This document shows, piece by piece, positions 27,063 to 35,468 of a stretch of DNA of 64,000 nt. The notes below the pieces were generated by a model that had not been told where the DNA came from, searched no databases, and saw only the letters and a program-made list of their open reading frames with translations. Every line of letters begins with the position of its first letter. Position 1 is the stretch's first letter. The stretch is from Bacteroidota bacterium (GTDB lineage: Bacteria > Bacteroidota > Bacteroidia > AKYH767-A > 2013-40CM-41-45), in assembly GCA_016711505.1 (NCBI GenBank), contig JADJSV010000018.1, positions 386,082 through 450,081 on the forward strand, read 5' to 3'. Both the position numbers and the translations under genes were made by a program.

Positions 27063-27143
27063 GTCGGTCCGTAATTCAACTTGATTAGAGTTGGAAATAT
27101 CAAGCTTGTTTGCCAATATTACTGGTGTCCCGCAAATATATAA

Positions 27144-27188
27144 GTTTCCCCTTTTTTCACAAATCCGATTTGTGCAAAAAGGGGAAAC
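27144..27188. repeat. 45-bp near-perfect palindrome
   Basis: GTTTCCCCTTTTTTCACAAA and its complement around ATCCGAT form a hairpin with about 21-bp arms and one mismatch. It lies between the toxin remnant and the T9SS remnant and does not match either attC-like family. It could be a terminator or a REP-like element. Confidence 0.7.
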
Positions 27189-27240
27189 TCTTGCATTGAT
27201 ATTTCTGAGTTACTTTTGTCTAAATATAAAGTGCTTGTTT

Positions 27241-27540
27241 TTAGTGTTGGATGACATGCTTTTGATTTGCTGTTACATTTCCTGATAGAATCGTAACAAA
27301 ATAAATTCCGTTTTGAAATTTACTTACATCAATTTCTTGTTCTACATTATTTAAAGTCAAAATTTCTTTCCCCATCACAGCAAATATCCTGATTACATCA
27401 CCAACCTTAATACGTGAACTTTGTACAATGCACTTTGTTGAAGCAGGATTAGGATAGAGTATAAATGAGTTTTCATCAGTTAAGTCAACCAAGCCGACTG
27501 GAGTGAAGTTCATCTTTTGAATATACGCATCAGTATTTCC
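27241..27540 (-). pseudogene. Orphan T9SS type A sorting domain fragment
   Basis: A frame beginning without a good start (NGNGNTDAYIQKMNF) encodes LVDLTDENSFILYPNPASTK ... NGIYFVTILSGN and stops at 27241. It is the last 90 residues of a T9SS-exported protein with no signal peptide or body. A stop lies just upstream in frame, so the 5' part was deleted. Confidence 0.65.
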
Positions 27541-27589
27541 GTTACCATTTATTTTATTTCAGTTTCTATACAATTAATTAAAACATAAA

Positions 27590-28315
27590 TTATATTTTAA
27601 CACCAAAGATATAGCCCACGAGTGCTGATAAGCCCATTGCGATTGTCCCCCAAATAGTAATGCGAAGAATAGCTTTTTTTACACTTGAACCACCTGTTTT
27701 GGCCGCAGTTGTTCCTAAAACAATTAAAAAAATAGTTGTGAAGCCATATAGCCAATATTCCAGTCCTTTCATTGGTGCAAAAAGTATTACTAAAAGAGGT
27801 AATACTCCCCCAACAGTAAATGAAGCTCCTGATGCAATTGCTGCTTGTATGGGTTTTGCTTGGCTAATGTCGTTTATACCCAGTTCTTCTCTAATGTGTG
27901 TTGCCAATGCATCTTTCTCTGTCATTTCAATGGCTACTTGCATTGCTGTTTCTTTTTTTAGTCCTCTTTTCTCATAGATTTGAGCTAATATGTTTAACTC
28001 TATATCTGGCATTTGTTTGAGTTCTTTGATTTCTCTTTCAATGTCCGCTTTTTCTGTGTCAGTTTGAGAACTTACGGAAACATATTCACCGGCAGCCATA
28101 GATAATGCGCCAGCAACAAGTCCAGCGACTGTTGCTAAAACAATAGGCTCTCTTGTTGAGCTTGCAGCAGCAACTCCTATTGCAAGACTTGAAATAGAAA
28201 TTATTCCATCGTTTGCTCCTAATACAGCGGCTCTCAGCCAGTTGCTTCTGTGTATATAATGGCTGTCTAAGTAGTTGTCAATTGTTATCACTGGCTTGTT
28301 GTTGTCGGTTGTCAT
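27590..28315 (-). CDS. VIT1/CCC1-family membrane transporter
   Basis: The ATG at 28315 (MTTDNNKPVITIDNY) is preferred because the longer frame runs into the attC-like site. About 241 residues with five helices match the family: WLRAAVLGANDGIISISSLA, AGALSMAAGEYVSVSSQTDT (metal-site region), the cytoplasmic EKADIEREIKEL segment, and AIASGASFTVGGVLPLL. VIT1/CCC1 proteins move Fe2+ or Mn2+ out of the cytosol. As a cassette-sized single gene it fits the surrounding array. Confidence 0.88.
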   Translation of the reverse strand: MTTDNNKPVITIDNYLDSHYIHRSNWLRAAVLGANDGIISISSLAIGVAAASSTREPIVLATVAGLVAGALSMAAGEYVSVSSQTDTEKADIEREIKELKQMPDIELNILAQIYEKRGLKKETAMQVAIEMTEKDALATHIREELGINDISQAKPIQAAIASGASFTVGGVLPLLVILFAPMKGLEYWLYGFTTIFLIVLGTTAAKTGGSSVKKAILRITIWGTIAMGLSALVGYIFGVKI

Positions 28316-28324
28316 AAAATTGTG

Positions 28325-28521
28325 CATAACGGTATGGCTTGCCCAAGTGGGGAACATAGATATTCATCCGCCCCGGCTAATCGAAGATAAATTTATAACT
28401 AAAAGTTGATGATATGCACATAGCCCAATTTCTAACGTCCAGCCAGATATGAAGCAAAATTGAAAAACAAAAAGCGGAAACACAGCTTCCGTCCGCCCAC
28501 ATTTTGGCAAGCCGCGTTGGT
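28325..28521 (-). repeat. attC-like site F (about 197 bp)
   Basis: Outer CATAACGG and GCGTTGG with arms ATGGCTTGCCCAAGTGGGG against CCGCCCACATTTTGGCAAGC. It is longer than the others and its right box is GTTGG, so it may be degenerate or carry an insertion. The rest of the 370-bp gap shows no gene. Confidence 0.5.
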
Positions 28522-28686
28522 TCTTCTTCTTGTCCCAAAGTATGCCGTACTATGTTTGTATGAATGGGAGAGTGTATTTGCATTGCAAACCCTGCATCAG
28601 TATATCAGAAAGTATGTTTTGGATTAATACCTCCTGAAATAAATACCTTTAATTTAACTTTGTTACGTTTATTAATTAACAGGATG

Positions 28687-30285
28687 TTATTCCTTTACTA
28701 CCACTTTTTTCAAATCGGATGTTGCCGGGCCATTTATTACTTTGCCTTCTGTAGTAAACCTGGAGCCATGCATTGGGCAATCAAATGTTTTTTCATCAGC
28801 ATTCCATTGCAGGATGGCTCCTAGGTGAGGGCAAACAGCTGTGCAGGTATGCAGGTTATTTTCTTCATCACAATAGGCGGCAATCTTTTTAAATCCCGAA
28901 GACATAATTCCACCTTCTCCCGGTTTTAATTCTTCCAAATTTTTTATATCAGCACTGCCAAACCAATCGCCATATTGTACAACCATGTTTCCCACTTCCT
29001 GCAAATAATCGCTGGTGCTTTTTAATGTAATGCGAGAAGGGCTGTATATTTTTATCCATGGGTTATCTTTCCCGGTAATAATATCTGATATTATAATTCC
29101 GCCTAGGGTTCCGTGTGTCATGCCATTGCCGGAATCGCCTGTAATAATATATATGTTGTCATCACCTGGATTTTTACCAATGTATGCCATGGAATCAATG
29201 GGTTCCATTACCTGGCCTGACCATTGGAAAGAAATATCTTCTATACTTGGAAAACGTTTCCTTGTCCATTCTATCAATTTTGTATAGCGGTCTTCTTCTT
29301 TAATATTTTCATCGTCTGCCTGACCCGTGCGGTGGTCTTCGCCACCTGCAATTAATAAATCATATTGATCATCATATTCAGCCAGTCGAACATAGTGATA
29401 GGGCTGCGATACCCATTTAGATTCATGATTACCGGTATCCCACCACAAGGCACATGGCAATTTCCCTTTAGGAACTTTGGCACCAATTGCATAAGTGCGA
29501 TAAGGCCATTGTTTGGTGTGCATGGTAACCCAATCATTGATCGGAGTATTGGTAGCTACTACTATATGATTAGCTTTTAGAACATAGCCATTAGCGGTTG
29601 CACCTTCTTTTGTTATATTCTCAGCTTTTGTTTGTGTATAAATTTTACCACCCAATTTTATAAATGCATCTGCCAGTCCCTTTAAATAAAGCAAAATATG
29701 AAACTGTGCCTGGTTGGAAAATTTAATGCACCATTTACCATCTTCCGCTTCAATATCCGGAACAGTATTCAACATCTCTGTTATCAGCCCTGCTCTTTTG
29801 GTAGCCTCGTATTCTTTTTCTAAAGTTTCTTTTGAATCAGATGAATGTAAAAACAAATAGCCATCCACTCGTTTAAAATTGCAATTAATATTATGCTGCT
29901 TAACGGTGCCTGCTATCCATTCAATCGCTTTCATGTGGCTGTTGGCCGCTAATTGTGCAGTTTCCGCATCATATATTTTTTCTATTTCAAAATAGCGGTC
30001 ATCAAGAGCACAAGTGAGATGAGCAGTTGTTCTACCAGATTCGCCACTACCAATGTATCCATCTTCTACCAATACTACATTACGTCCTTCTTTAGCCAGG
30101 CAATAAGCCGTGGTTAAGCCAGATATGCCTCCGCCAATAACTAAAATATCGGTATCAACATCGTTATTTAGTTTCTCAAAAGAGAGGGGTTGGTTAAATG
30201 CATCAAACCAAACAGATACATTTTCACCTGAGGTAATATTATCATTAACAGGTTGGGTGTTGGATTTATTATCAGACGTTTTCAA
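28687..30285 (-). CDS. FAD-dependent oxidoreductase with C-terminal Rieske domain
   Basis: 532 residues. A DAO-type FAD domain starts near residue 45 (DTDILVIGGGISGLTTAYCL, the GxGxxG dinucleotide fold) with VEDGYIGSGESGRTT, and ends with YIITGDSGNGMTHG. A Rieske [2Fe-2S] domain (about 440-530) carries CPHLGAILQW and CPMHGSRF, the C-x-H and C-x2-H ligand pairs. This architecture resembles YhfW-like oxidases whose substrate is unknown. It is followed after 69 bp on the minus-strand upstream side by a cupin gene, suggesting a two-gene unit. Confidence 0.88.
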   Translation of the reverse strand: MKTSDNKSNTQPVNDNITSGENVSVWFDAFNQPLSFEKLNNDVDTDILVIGGGISGLTTAYCLAKEGRNVVLVEDGYIGSGESGRTTAHLTCALDDRYFEIEKIYDAETAQLAANSHMKAIEWIAGTVKQHNINCNFKRVDGYLFLHSSDSKETLEKEYEATKRAGLITEMLNTVPDIEAEDGKWCIKFSNQAQFHILLYLKGLADAFIKLGGKIYTQTKAENITKEGATANGYVLKANHIVVATNTPINDWVTMHTKQWPYRTYAIGAKVPKGKLPCALWWDTGNHESKWVSQPYHYVRLAEYDDQYDLLIAGGEDHRTGQADDENIKEEDRYTKLIEWTRKRFPSIEDISFQWSGQVMEPIDSMAYIGKNPGDDNIYIITGDSGNGMTHGTLGGIIISDIITGKDNPWIKIYSPSRITLKSTSDYLQEVGNMVVQYGDWFGSADIKNLEELKPGEGGIMSSGFKKIAAYCDEENNLHTCTAVCPHLGAILQWNADEKTFDCPMHGSRFTTEGKVINGPATSDLKKVVVKE

Positions 30286-30354
30286 AATAATTTAGGTATA
30301 TGATTAATGTAAATTGATTTCTTTTTTGCCCGAAATACCCCTTCAGATAAACGG

Positions 30355-30762
30355 TTATTTATTTTCATCCATTGTTGTAGTAAGCGTCAGTAAAAAGATA
30401 GTTTCTTCCATAGCCAGCACATTATGTGGTATACCCTTATGCAATGTCAACATTTGACCTTTGCTAATTTCAACAGTCTGCTCACTCGTTGTAAATTGTA
30501 TTTGTCCTTCCAGTACTTGTACACTTATGATTCCATCCGCTGTATGTTTTTTCATTTCAGCATCTTTGTGCAGTGCAATGAGGACTATTCGCAAACCATC
30601 AGTTTTAAAAACTGTAATAGCGTTTCGGTCGTTATCCTTCCATGCCTGCTCTTCTTTTATCTGCTTTGAAAAACTGACAAGGTCAATTTTAACAAGTTCT
30701 GCATCAATAATACGTTCCCCTTGCGGGCGTTGATTGGTAGCGTCATTAAATTTTTCCTCCAT
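30355..30762 (-). CDS. Cupin-domain protein
   Basis: 135 residues. The core from LRIVLIALHKDAEMKKHTAD through GIISVQVLEGQIQFT to KGQMLTLHKGIPHNVLAMEE is a single-domain cupin with His ligands in both motifs. It lies directly upstream of the FAD-Rieske gene on the same strand. Role unknown; possibly a dioxygenase-like or sensor protein coupled to the oxidoreductase. Confidence 0.8.
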   Translation of the reverse strand: MEEKFNDATNQRPQGERIIDAELVKIDLVSFSKQIKEEQAWKDNDRNAITVFKTDGLRIVLIALHKDAEMKKHTADGIISVQVLEGQIQFTTSEQTVEISKGQMLTLHKGIPHNVLAMEETIFLLTLTTTMDENK

Positions 30763-31068
30763 TTTTGTTTTTTTAAAATGTTCTATTTCAATTTTGCTCC
30801 GGTATGGTTTAATGATACCTTATTGTTATTCAATTTAAAATGAGTTACATCATTTCATATTTTGAGTAAAAAAAACATGCCATGTTGTAACCTAAAGCAA
30901 TGAGACGAGGGAGAACAGAAATAAAAAGAGAGAAAATGTGATATAGTTTCCTTCTATCAAAAAAGATCATTGATTGATCTTCGCGTCCAATTCACTTTTG
31001 TCATTTAGGAACATTATGAATATGAGTAAAATAATAATGTTTTAGGTCCAGTGTTAGTGGCAGGTATT
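30763..31068. other. Intergenic region with a one-armed type-1 attC-like remnant
   Basis: About 300 bp without a gene. At 31023-31058, AAAATAATAATGTTTTAGG and AGTGTTAGTGGC resemble the right half of a type-1 site and lie just 3' of the next minus-strand gene. A short hairpin AGATCATTGATTGATCT occurs at 30965-30981. Confidence 0.45.
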
Positions 31069-31595
31069 TTATATGTCAATTATTAATATTGCAGAATAGG
31101 TTGTCATGAATTGTGTAATTGATATTACCTCTTCATTTTCTCTTCTCGTATGAAAACTCAACCTTTCACTTATAAAATATTGATCCCCATCCTCATGAAA
31201 TTTGTTCTCTCGATCTTGGAATTCACCTAGTTCAGGTGTTTGAAAAGACAAAAAAAATCTAATACCTTCTATATTGTCTTTTTGAAATTTGTCCGCAAGC
31301 AAAGTCAATGTTTTTACAGCAATCATAAAAGCCTTTTTATTGTCAGGTAGTCAATATAACGGTTAACATGGAAGTGGTTTTCATTATCTTCAATAAATGA
31401 CTGATTGTCCCAACTCTCAGTCGCTTTGTAAAGTCCATTGAATGATTTTAATGTAATACCAAATTCAGTTGTCAAAATTTGGTCGGCCAAAATCGTTTGA
31501 ACTCCTGTCGGCAAGTCAACCGAAAACGAAAAGTCGGGAGGCAGATTGTATTATGTCAGAAGTTGTTTAAATGTGTCGTTGAACTCTGTAGTCAT
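31069..31595 (-). pseudogene. Unknown cassette gene, broken by a stop and an A-run shift
   Basis: From the ATG at 31595 the frame reads MTTEFNDTFKQLLT, then a TAA at 31551-31553, then YNLPPDFSFSVDLPTGVQTI in the same frame. After DYLTIK an A run (about 31330-31336) shifts the frame. The remainder is MIAVKTLTLLADKFQK ... RFFLSFQTPELGEF ... ISITQFMTTYSAILI. Intact length would be about 174 residues. No known family. The gene is followed by a half type-1 site and preceded by site G. Confidence 0.55.
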
Positions 31596-31604
31596 TTGCT
31601 TACC

Positions 31605-31732
31605 GACAACGTTTGGTAGCTACAATTTGGCTATTTCGGAGAGGAAGACTGCCTACCATCACGGAACTTAATAAGAAGCACAAAGCCTCATTTAACCACT
31701 GAACTGCCAATTTCTTGTAGGTGCTGTTAGCG
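31605..31732 (-). repeat. attC-like site G (type 2, 128 bp)
   Basis: Outer GACAACG and GTTAGCG; arms TGGTAGCTACAATTTGGC against GCCAATTTCTTGTAGGTGCT. The TAA of the next gene's stop (31727-31729) lies in the outer box, a hallmark of tightly packed cassettes. Confidence 0.8.
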
Positions 31733-32389
31733 TTTCGTTGCATATATTTTTTGTCCTCCTGATTTTATGTGTTTAAAGTTTTCATAATTGGTAAAATACT
31801 CTAGTCCTAAAACTAATAACATTGAGCTTATATTATACACTTTCTGCATTGTGATTGCTAAACCCAAATAACCAAAACCAAATAGATAAAAAAAACAGTA
31901 ATAAGTCAACAAGCAAATAATACAGCAGAATTTAAGAAAATGAAGTTTTGTCTTTAGGATAAATACGGTAATAGTAAATAAACCAAGCAAAGTAAAAATG
32001 ATCGATATTGTTCCCAGGTCATGCAAGGGAGTTGCAATTAAGAAAATAAATAATATGTTGATAGCCCCTATAAATTTTAAAATATTGGCCGATTGTTTTG
32101 ATGGAATCTTTTTTGACATATTGATAAAAAAAATTCCATAACCAACCGAATGGAATGCCAATCCTATAAGTGCCCAAATCCAGCCAGGATTTTCTGAACC
32201 ATTTATTGCTTTTGTTTTAAACAGATTGCTAAGAAAATTTTTTGACCAGTCAAACCCTATAGAATTTTTGTCAAACAATGATCCGCCAGGATAAAATTGG
32301 GTTGCTACTATTATCAAAATAACGGAAATGACCATACATATCAAAACCGAATATTTCTTAACCATTTGCTTAATTGTTAAACTTTCCAT
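31727..32389 (-). CDS. Six-helix membrane protein (DUF998-like)
   Basis: 220 residues with about six membrane helices (VLICMVISVILIIVATQFY, PGWIWALIGLAFHSVGYG and so on). The overall layout, with LFDKNSIGFDWSKNFLS in the first loop and ATPLHDLGTISIIF, resembles the DUF998/FAR-17a-like group of Bacteroidota, but the match is not certain. The stop codon is embedded in site G. Function unknown. Confidence 0.6.
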   Translation of the reverse strand: MESLTIKQMVKKYSVLICMVISVILIIVATQFYPGGSLFDKNSIGFDWSKNFLSNLFKTKAINGSENPGWIWALIGLAFHSVGYGIFFINMSKKIPSKQSANILKFIGAINILFIFLIATPLHDLGTISIIFTLLGLFTITVFILKTKLHFLKFCCIICLLTYYCFFYLFGFGYLGLAITMQKVYNISSMLLVLGLEYFTNYENFKHIKSGGQKIYATKR

Positions 32390-32437
32390 TTGTCGATTAA
32401 TTGGTGTGTTATATATAGCTAGTTAGTTTGTAGGGAC

Positions 32438-32561
32438 TGTAAACGGCTGGCTACTACCCGAAGATGGTGATATCGGAGCACTTCACTGTCAACCAAGCAC
32501 AAACTTTGATAGTAGAACAAAGCTTTCTGAACCTCCACTTTCGGGTTGGTGCTGTAAGCGG
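32438..32561 (-). repeat. attC-like site H (about 124 bp)
   Basis: TGTAAACGGCTGGC on the left, GGTGCTGTAAGCGG on the right, with arms CTACTACCCGAAGATGG against CCACTTTCGGGTTGGT. The outer boxes have drifted (TAAAC/GTAAG). It is 13 bp 3' of the VOC gene. Confidence 0.65.
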
Positions 32562-32573
32562 TTTGGACTTTTA

Positions 32574-32954
32574 TTAATCTTTTATTTTCCATGGAGGATT
32601 AAGTCTATTTTCACCAGCGAAATATAGTATCAATGTATTTTGATCGGGGTCTTTTATTCTTGCTTCTCTCCATAGCCAAGGTTTGTCATTTGGCAATTCA
32701 TCAATAGAAATTCCCTTGACTATAAGTTTATTCACAAATTCGTCTAAATTTTCGCATTCAAAATATATCCAAATGCCTTCACCTACAGGTAAGACATCTA
32801 CTTCATGAATTGAAAAAGTAGCATTTCCATCGGGACACTGAAATCTTGCGTAGCGAGGTAATGAATTTACGATTAGTTTCATTCCAAGTTTTTGGTAAAA
32901 TGCTATGGCATTTATAAGGTTTAAGGATGGAATTGTTATTTGATTCAGGTTCAT
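32574..32954 (-). CDS. VOC-superfamily (glyoxalase/bleomycin-resistance fold) protein
   Basis: 126 residues. MNLNQITIPSLNLINAIAFY and QKLGMKLIVN start a betaalphabetabetabeta module; IWIYFECENLDEFV and EARIKDPDQNTLILYFAGEN complete the second. Metal ligands of the glyoxalase site are only partly present. Such proteins may be isomerases, dioxygenases or drug-binding proteins. It is the last of three genes (Crp-like, SRPBCC, VOC) that share one cassette interval. Confidence 0.8.
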   Translation of the reverse strand: MNLNQITIPSLNLINAIAFYQKLGMKLIVNSLPRYARFQCPDGNATFSIHEVDVLPVGEGIWIYFECENLDEFVNKLIVKGISIDELPNDKPWLWREARIKDPDQNTLILYFAGENRLNPPWKIKD

Positions 32955-32980
32955 TTTTTAGCATTAAAGTTTGTGATCGT

Positions 32981-33412
32981 TTATTTTATTTCAATATAAT
33001 TTTTCAAGCTTGCATTCATCAATTCAAATCCTTTCTTTGTATTGTTTTCAAGTTGATTTTTAAATAGCCCAACTAAAAGTCCTTTGAATTTTTCACTATG
33101 TAAAAAAGTAGTTGTTCCATCGCCATTGTCTATAAGTTCAAACTTATGTTCTCCGTCAAACAATCCTTTGAACAATAATTTTCCTAACCACCTAAATTCT
33201 TTATTATGTTCAAAAGCCAATACCTTTGGCTTGAATGTCATTCCCTTGCCATCGGGAGGGGCAATACTTATAGTAATTTGACTTCCTACCTTAGGTTCTC
33301 CCGTGATGTTTTTAATAAAAGGATTCCATGTGGGGTGGTTTTGAAAGTCCGTCAATACAGCCCAAACTTTATCAGATGTGGCGTTGATTAAGATTTGTGT
33401 TTTGATTTCCAT
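32981..33412 (-). CDS. SRPBCC-family lipid/ligand-binding protein
   Basis: 143 residues with the START-like fold: MEIKTQILINATSDKVWAVL, DFQNHPTWNPFIKNITGEP, FKGLFDGEHKFELID, and the long C-terminal helix ENNTKKGFELMNASLKNYIE. Homologues are often annotated as polyketide cyclase/dehydrase or AHSA1-like, generally binding hydrophobic ligands. The VOC gene follows by 26 bp. Confidence 0.8.
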   Translation of the reverse strand: MEIKTQILINATSDKVWAVLTDFQNHPTWNPFIKNITGEPKVGSQITISIAPPDGKGMTFKPKVLAFEHNKEFRWLGKLLFKGLFDGEHKFELIDNGDGTTTFLHSEKFKGLLVGLFKNQLENNTKKGFELMNASLKNYIEIK

Positions 33413-33496
33413 TGCGACAAGTTTTTTTATTAGAAATTTATTTCGCTACAAAGATCAGGCGTTTATTGGTGGCATCTTTTGATAAAAATCAAGAAA

Positions 33497-34069
33497 TTAT
33501 TTGGAAAGTTTTTTTCTTATTCTGCTAAATGTTTCGGGCGTCATACCAAGCATTGATGCAATATTTTGTAGCGGCACTTGATTAAACAGTTCTTTATTGT
33601 TTTCAAAAAAACTCAAATATCTTTCTTCCGTGGTCATGGAAAGATGAGTGAAAATTCTCTGTTCCATGGCTGAAAAACAATTCACCAAAAATATTTTTTC
33701 CAGGTCTTTCCACTTGGGAACAATTTCTGTGAGCTTTCCGTAATTTTCTTTGGATATTGAAAGTAATTCACCGTCTGTAACTGCTTGAATATTCCATTTT
33801 GCAGGATTGTTTGTCAAAAAACTTGCTAAGTCTACGACAAAATATCCTTTTGATCCAATCCATTGTGTTACTTCATTCCCATCTGAATAGGCAAACATTC
33901 TAAAATAACCCGATTGAATAAAACTCAAAAAGTTACATTGTTGATCAGCATGAAGCACCATAGAACCTTTTTTCAGTTCTTTATGTTCAAAAAAGGAAAT
34001 GATATGTTCTTGGTCGGCTTGGTTGATTACTCCGAAGTATCCTTCGATAAAATGTTTTAATTCCGTCAT
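33497..34069 (-). CDS. Crp/Fnr-family transcriptional regulator
   Basis: 190 residues. An N-terminal cyclic-nucleotide-binding-like domain (FFEHKELKKGSMVLHADQ, YFRMFAYSDGNEVTQWIG) and a C-terminal HTH (QNIASMLGMTPETFSRIRKK). There is no Cys cluster, so it is not an oxygen-sensing FNR. It may control the SRPBCC and VOC genes immediately downstream. Confidence 0.85.
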   Translation of the reverse strand: MTELKHFIEGYFGVINQADQEHIISFFEHKELKKGSMVLHADQQCNFLSFIQSGYFRMFAYSDGNEVTQWIGSKGYFVVDLASFLTNNPAKWNIQAVTDGELLSISKENYGKLTEIVPKWKDLEKIFLVNCFSAMEQRIFTHLSMTTEERYLSFFENNKELFNQVPLQNIASMLGMTPETFSRIRKKLSK

Positions 34070-34086
34070 ATTTTTGTGTCTTTAAG

Positions 34087-34281
34087 CCTGACGTTTTAGT
34101 ATTGCCGCAGCATTATTTTTTTACCGAAATGTAAAAATAGAAAGAGTTGTTGATTTATAAAATAATTCAGTTACCAATGATAGGAACAATTATCCGGAAT
34201 CAACGGACAGTCAAAATTTGATACGAGATAAAATGTTTAATTAACCACTGAAATTGCTTTTTTGCCAAATACTTGTTAGCG
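34087..34281 (-). repeat. Chimeric attC-like site I (type-1 left, type-2 right)
   Basis: The left half (ACGTTTTAGTATTGCCGC, TTACCGAAATGTAAAAATAG) is type 1. The right half (TTAACCACTGAA, GCCAAATACTTGTTAGCG) is type 2, as in site G. It sits between the Crp-like and RsgA genes. A hybrid like this is expected from exchange between two sites. Confidence 0.65.
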
Positions 34282-34286
34282 TATAT

Positions 34287-35351
34287 TCATTTTTTTCTAT
34301 TGATGTCCTTTTTGTAATTCTTGACTATTTTTCCGAACTCTTTATCTTTTTTCCGTCTTTCAGCAACCGAAGATTCAAAATGAGCTTTCTCTTTTTCTAA
34401 TTTCAGATAATTTTCATATGAAGCTCGGTCAATTTCTCCCTTTTCAACAGCTTCAATAACAGAACAACCTATCTCATTCGTGTGAGTACAATCTTTGAAC
34501 TTACACGAATGAGAAAGTCTGATAATCATATCAAATGTAATTTCTAATCCGCTTGTTGAATCAGCAATACCTACTTCTCTCATTCCCGGATTATCAACTA
34601 ATATTCCTCCATTTTCAAGAATAATTAATTCTCTGTGACTAGTAACGTGTTTTCCTTTATTTGTACTCTTGCTAATGATATCTGTTCGCATTATAGATTT
34701 GCCGGAAAGATTATTTAATAGAGTGGATTTTCCAACACCTGAAGAACCAAGCATACAATATGTTTTGCCTTTTTCAATAATCGCTTTTATTTTATCGTAG
34801 CCATCTTGTGATTCGTTACTTATTGCAATAATCGGAACATTATTAATACGAGCTTTTATTTTCTCCAATATCTCAATAGTCCGATGTTCATCAATTAAAT
34901 CAATCTTAGTGAGGACTATGATGGGCCTGACCTTTGATGAATTACAAATTGTCAGATATCTTTCTAGTCTATTAATATTGAAATCTCTGTCAGCGGCTTG
35001 CACCAAAAATGCATAATCAATATTTGTTGCTATTATTTGTTTCTCTCCGAATTTTCCTATGTGCTGTCTGGAAATAACGGAGAATCTCGGCAATATACTG
35101 TGTATAATGGAGAAATCTGAATCATGAATTGTTATTGCAACCCAATCACCAACTGCAGGAAAATCTTCACGACTTTTTGAAGAAAATCGTAAATTCCCTG
35201 TGATCTCGGCTTCAAATTCTCCTCTTTCAGTCTTTACAATATATCTTTCTCTATGTTCTGATATAACTCTTCCAATCTCAAACTCTTTAAGATTGTTATC
35301 ATTCCTTAATTTTTCAAGTTTATTATTATATCCTAAATCTTCTAATATCAT
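34287..35351 (-). CDS. rsgA: RsgA-like circularly permuted GTPase
   Basis: The ATG at 35351 (MILEDLGYN) gives about 354 residues. An OB fold (residues 30-90) precedes the permuted GTPase with G4 (VLTKIDL), G1 (LGSSGVGKSTLLNNL) and G3 (DNPGMREVG), then a zinc finger with Cys/His in CKFKDCTHTNEIGCSV. RsgA matures the 30S ribosomal subunit. The housekeeping copy is usually near other ribosomal-maturation genes; here it lies in an accessory array, so this is probably a paralogue. The stop lies 5 bp from site I. Confidence 0.88.
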   Translation of the reverse strand: MILEDLGYNNKLEKLRNDNNLKEFEIGRVISEHRERYIVKTERGEFEAEITGNLRFSSKSREDFPAVGDWVAITIHDSDFSIIHSILPRFSVISRQHIGKFGEKQIIATNIDYAFLVQAADRDFNINRLERYLTICNSSKVRPIIVLTKIDLIDEHRTIEILEKIKARINNVPIIAISNESQDGYDKIKAIIEKGKTYCMLGSSGVGKSTLLNNLSGKSIMRTDIISKSTNKGKHVTSHRELIILENGGILVDNPGMREVGIADSTSGLEITFDMIIRLSHSCKFKDCTHTNEIGCSVIEAVEKGEIDRASYENYLKLEKEKAHFESSVAERRKKDKEFGKIVKNYKKDINRKK

Positions 35352-35468
35352 TTCAATATAGATTTGATTAGCTAATTCAATACTCACTCTAAATTAAACT
35401 TCATCACTTTGTTTACCTCTCAAATCCTTCCTTTTTTTTTCTTTTAATCTTTGTGCTAAACGCTCGTG

